Made by a program: the position numbers and the translations under genes. The notes beneath the pieces were generated by a model, which was not told the DNA's origin, made no database searches, and saw only the letters and a list, made by a program, of their open reading frames with translations. 64,000 bases of DNA from Caprimulgus europaeus (taxonomy: Eukaryota; Chordata; Aves; Caprimulgiformes; Caprimulgidae). The DNA is taken from assembly GCA_907165065.1 (NCBI GenBank), contig OU015525.1:50415537-50479536 (forward strand), read 5' to 3'. Positions 1 through 64,000 of this stretch are shown piece by piece (the stretch's first letter is position 1; the number at the start of each line of letters is the position of its first letter).

Positions 1-64000
<64,000 letters not shown>

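Overview
This is a stretch of vertebrate nuclear DNA, most likely from a bird. It is intron-rich and AT-rich, carries CR1 retrotransposon pieces (one ends in the CR1-type ATTCTGTG tail), and its gene is more compact than the mammalian version. CR1 is also common in turtles and crocodilians, so the bird call is an inference and no species is named.

One protein gene, MIB1 (Mindbomb E3 ubiquitin ligase 1), runs across almost the whole window on the minus strand. Nineteen coding exons lie between 62225 and 4714, all with GT-AG introns and matching phases. They encode residues 77 (split codon) to 960 of the roughly 1006-residue family protein: ZZ zinc finger, second MIB/HERC2 domain, the repeat (REP) region, the ankyrin array, RING1, RING2 and a coiled coil. 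They correspond to exons 2-20 of the 21-exon vertebrate gene. Exon 1 (start codon and most of the first MIB/HERC2 domain) lies beyond 64000, and exon 21 (third RING and stop) lies before position 1.

The most interesting part is the 17.4-kb intron 12 (19778-37145). On the plus strand, antisense to MIB1, it holds the muscle microRNA hairpins miR-1 (29358-29442) and miR-133a (32522-32609), in the order of the human MIR1-2/MIR133A1 cluster. About 2.4 kb upstream of miR-1 is an isolated CpG-rich island (about 26430-27130) with a TATA box, an SRF/CArG-like site and an E-box. I read it as the promoter of the shared primary transcript. Between the hairpins are a consensus MEF2 site and two CAGCTG E-boxes, and a G-run and a 48-bp tandem duplication also lie there.

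The rest is intron with a younger CR1 (15919-16637), a CR1 running off the right end (63385-63910), older CR1 fragments (about 9951-10022 and 48985-49370), homopolymers, low-complexity tracts and short perfect inverted repeats. MIB1 promotes endocytosis of Notch ligands, and miR-1 has been reported to repress a Delta ligand, so the host gene and its nested antisense microRNA may act on the same pathway in opposite directions.
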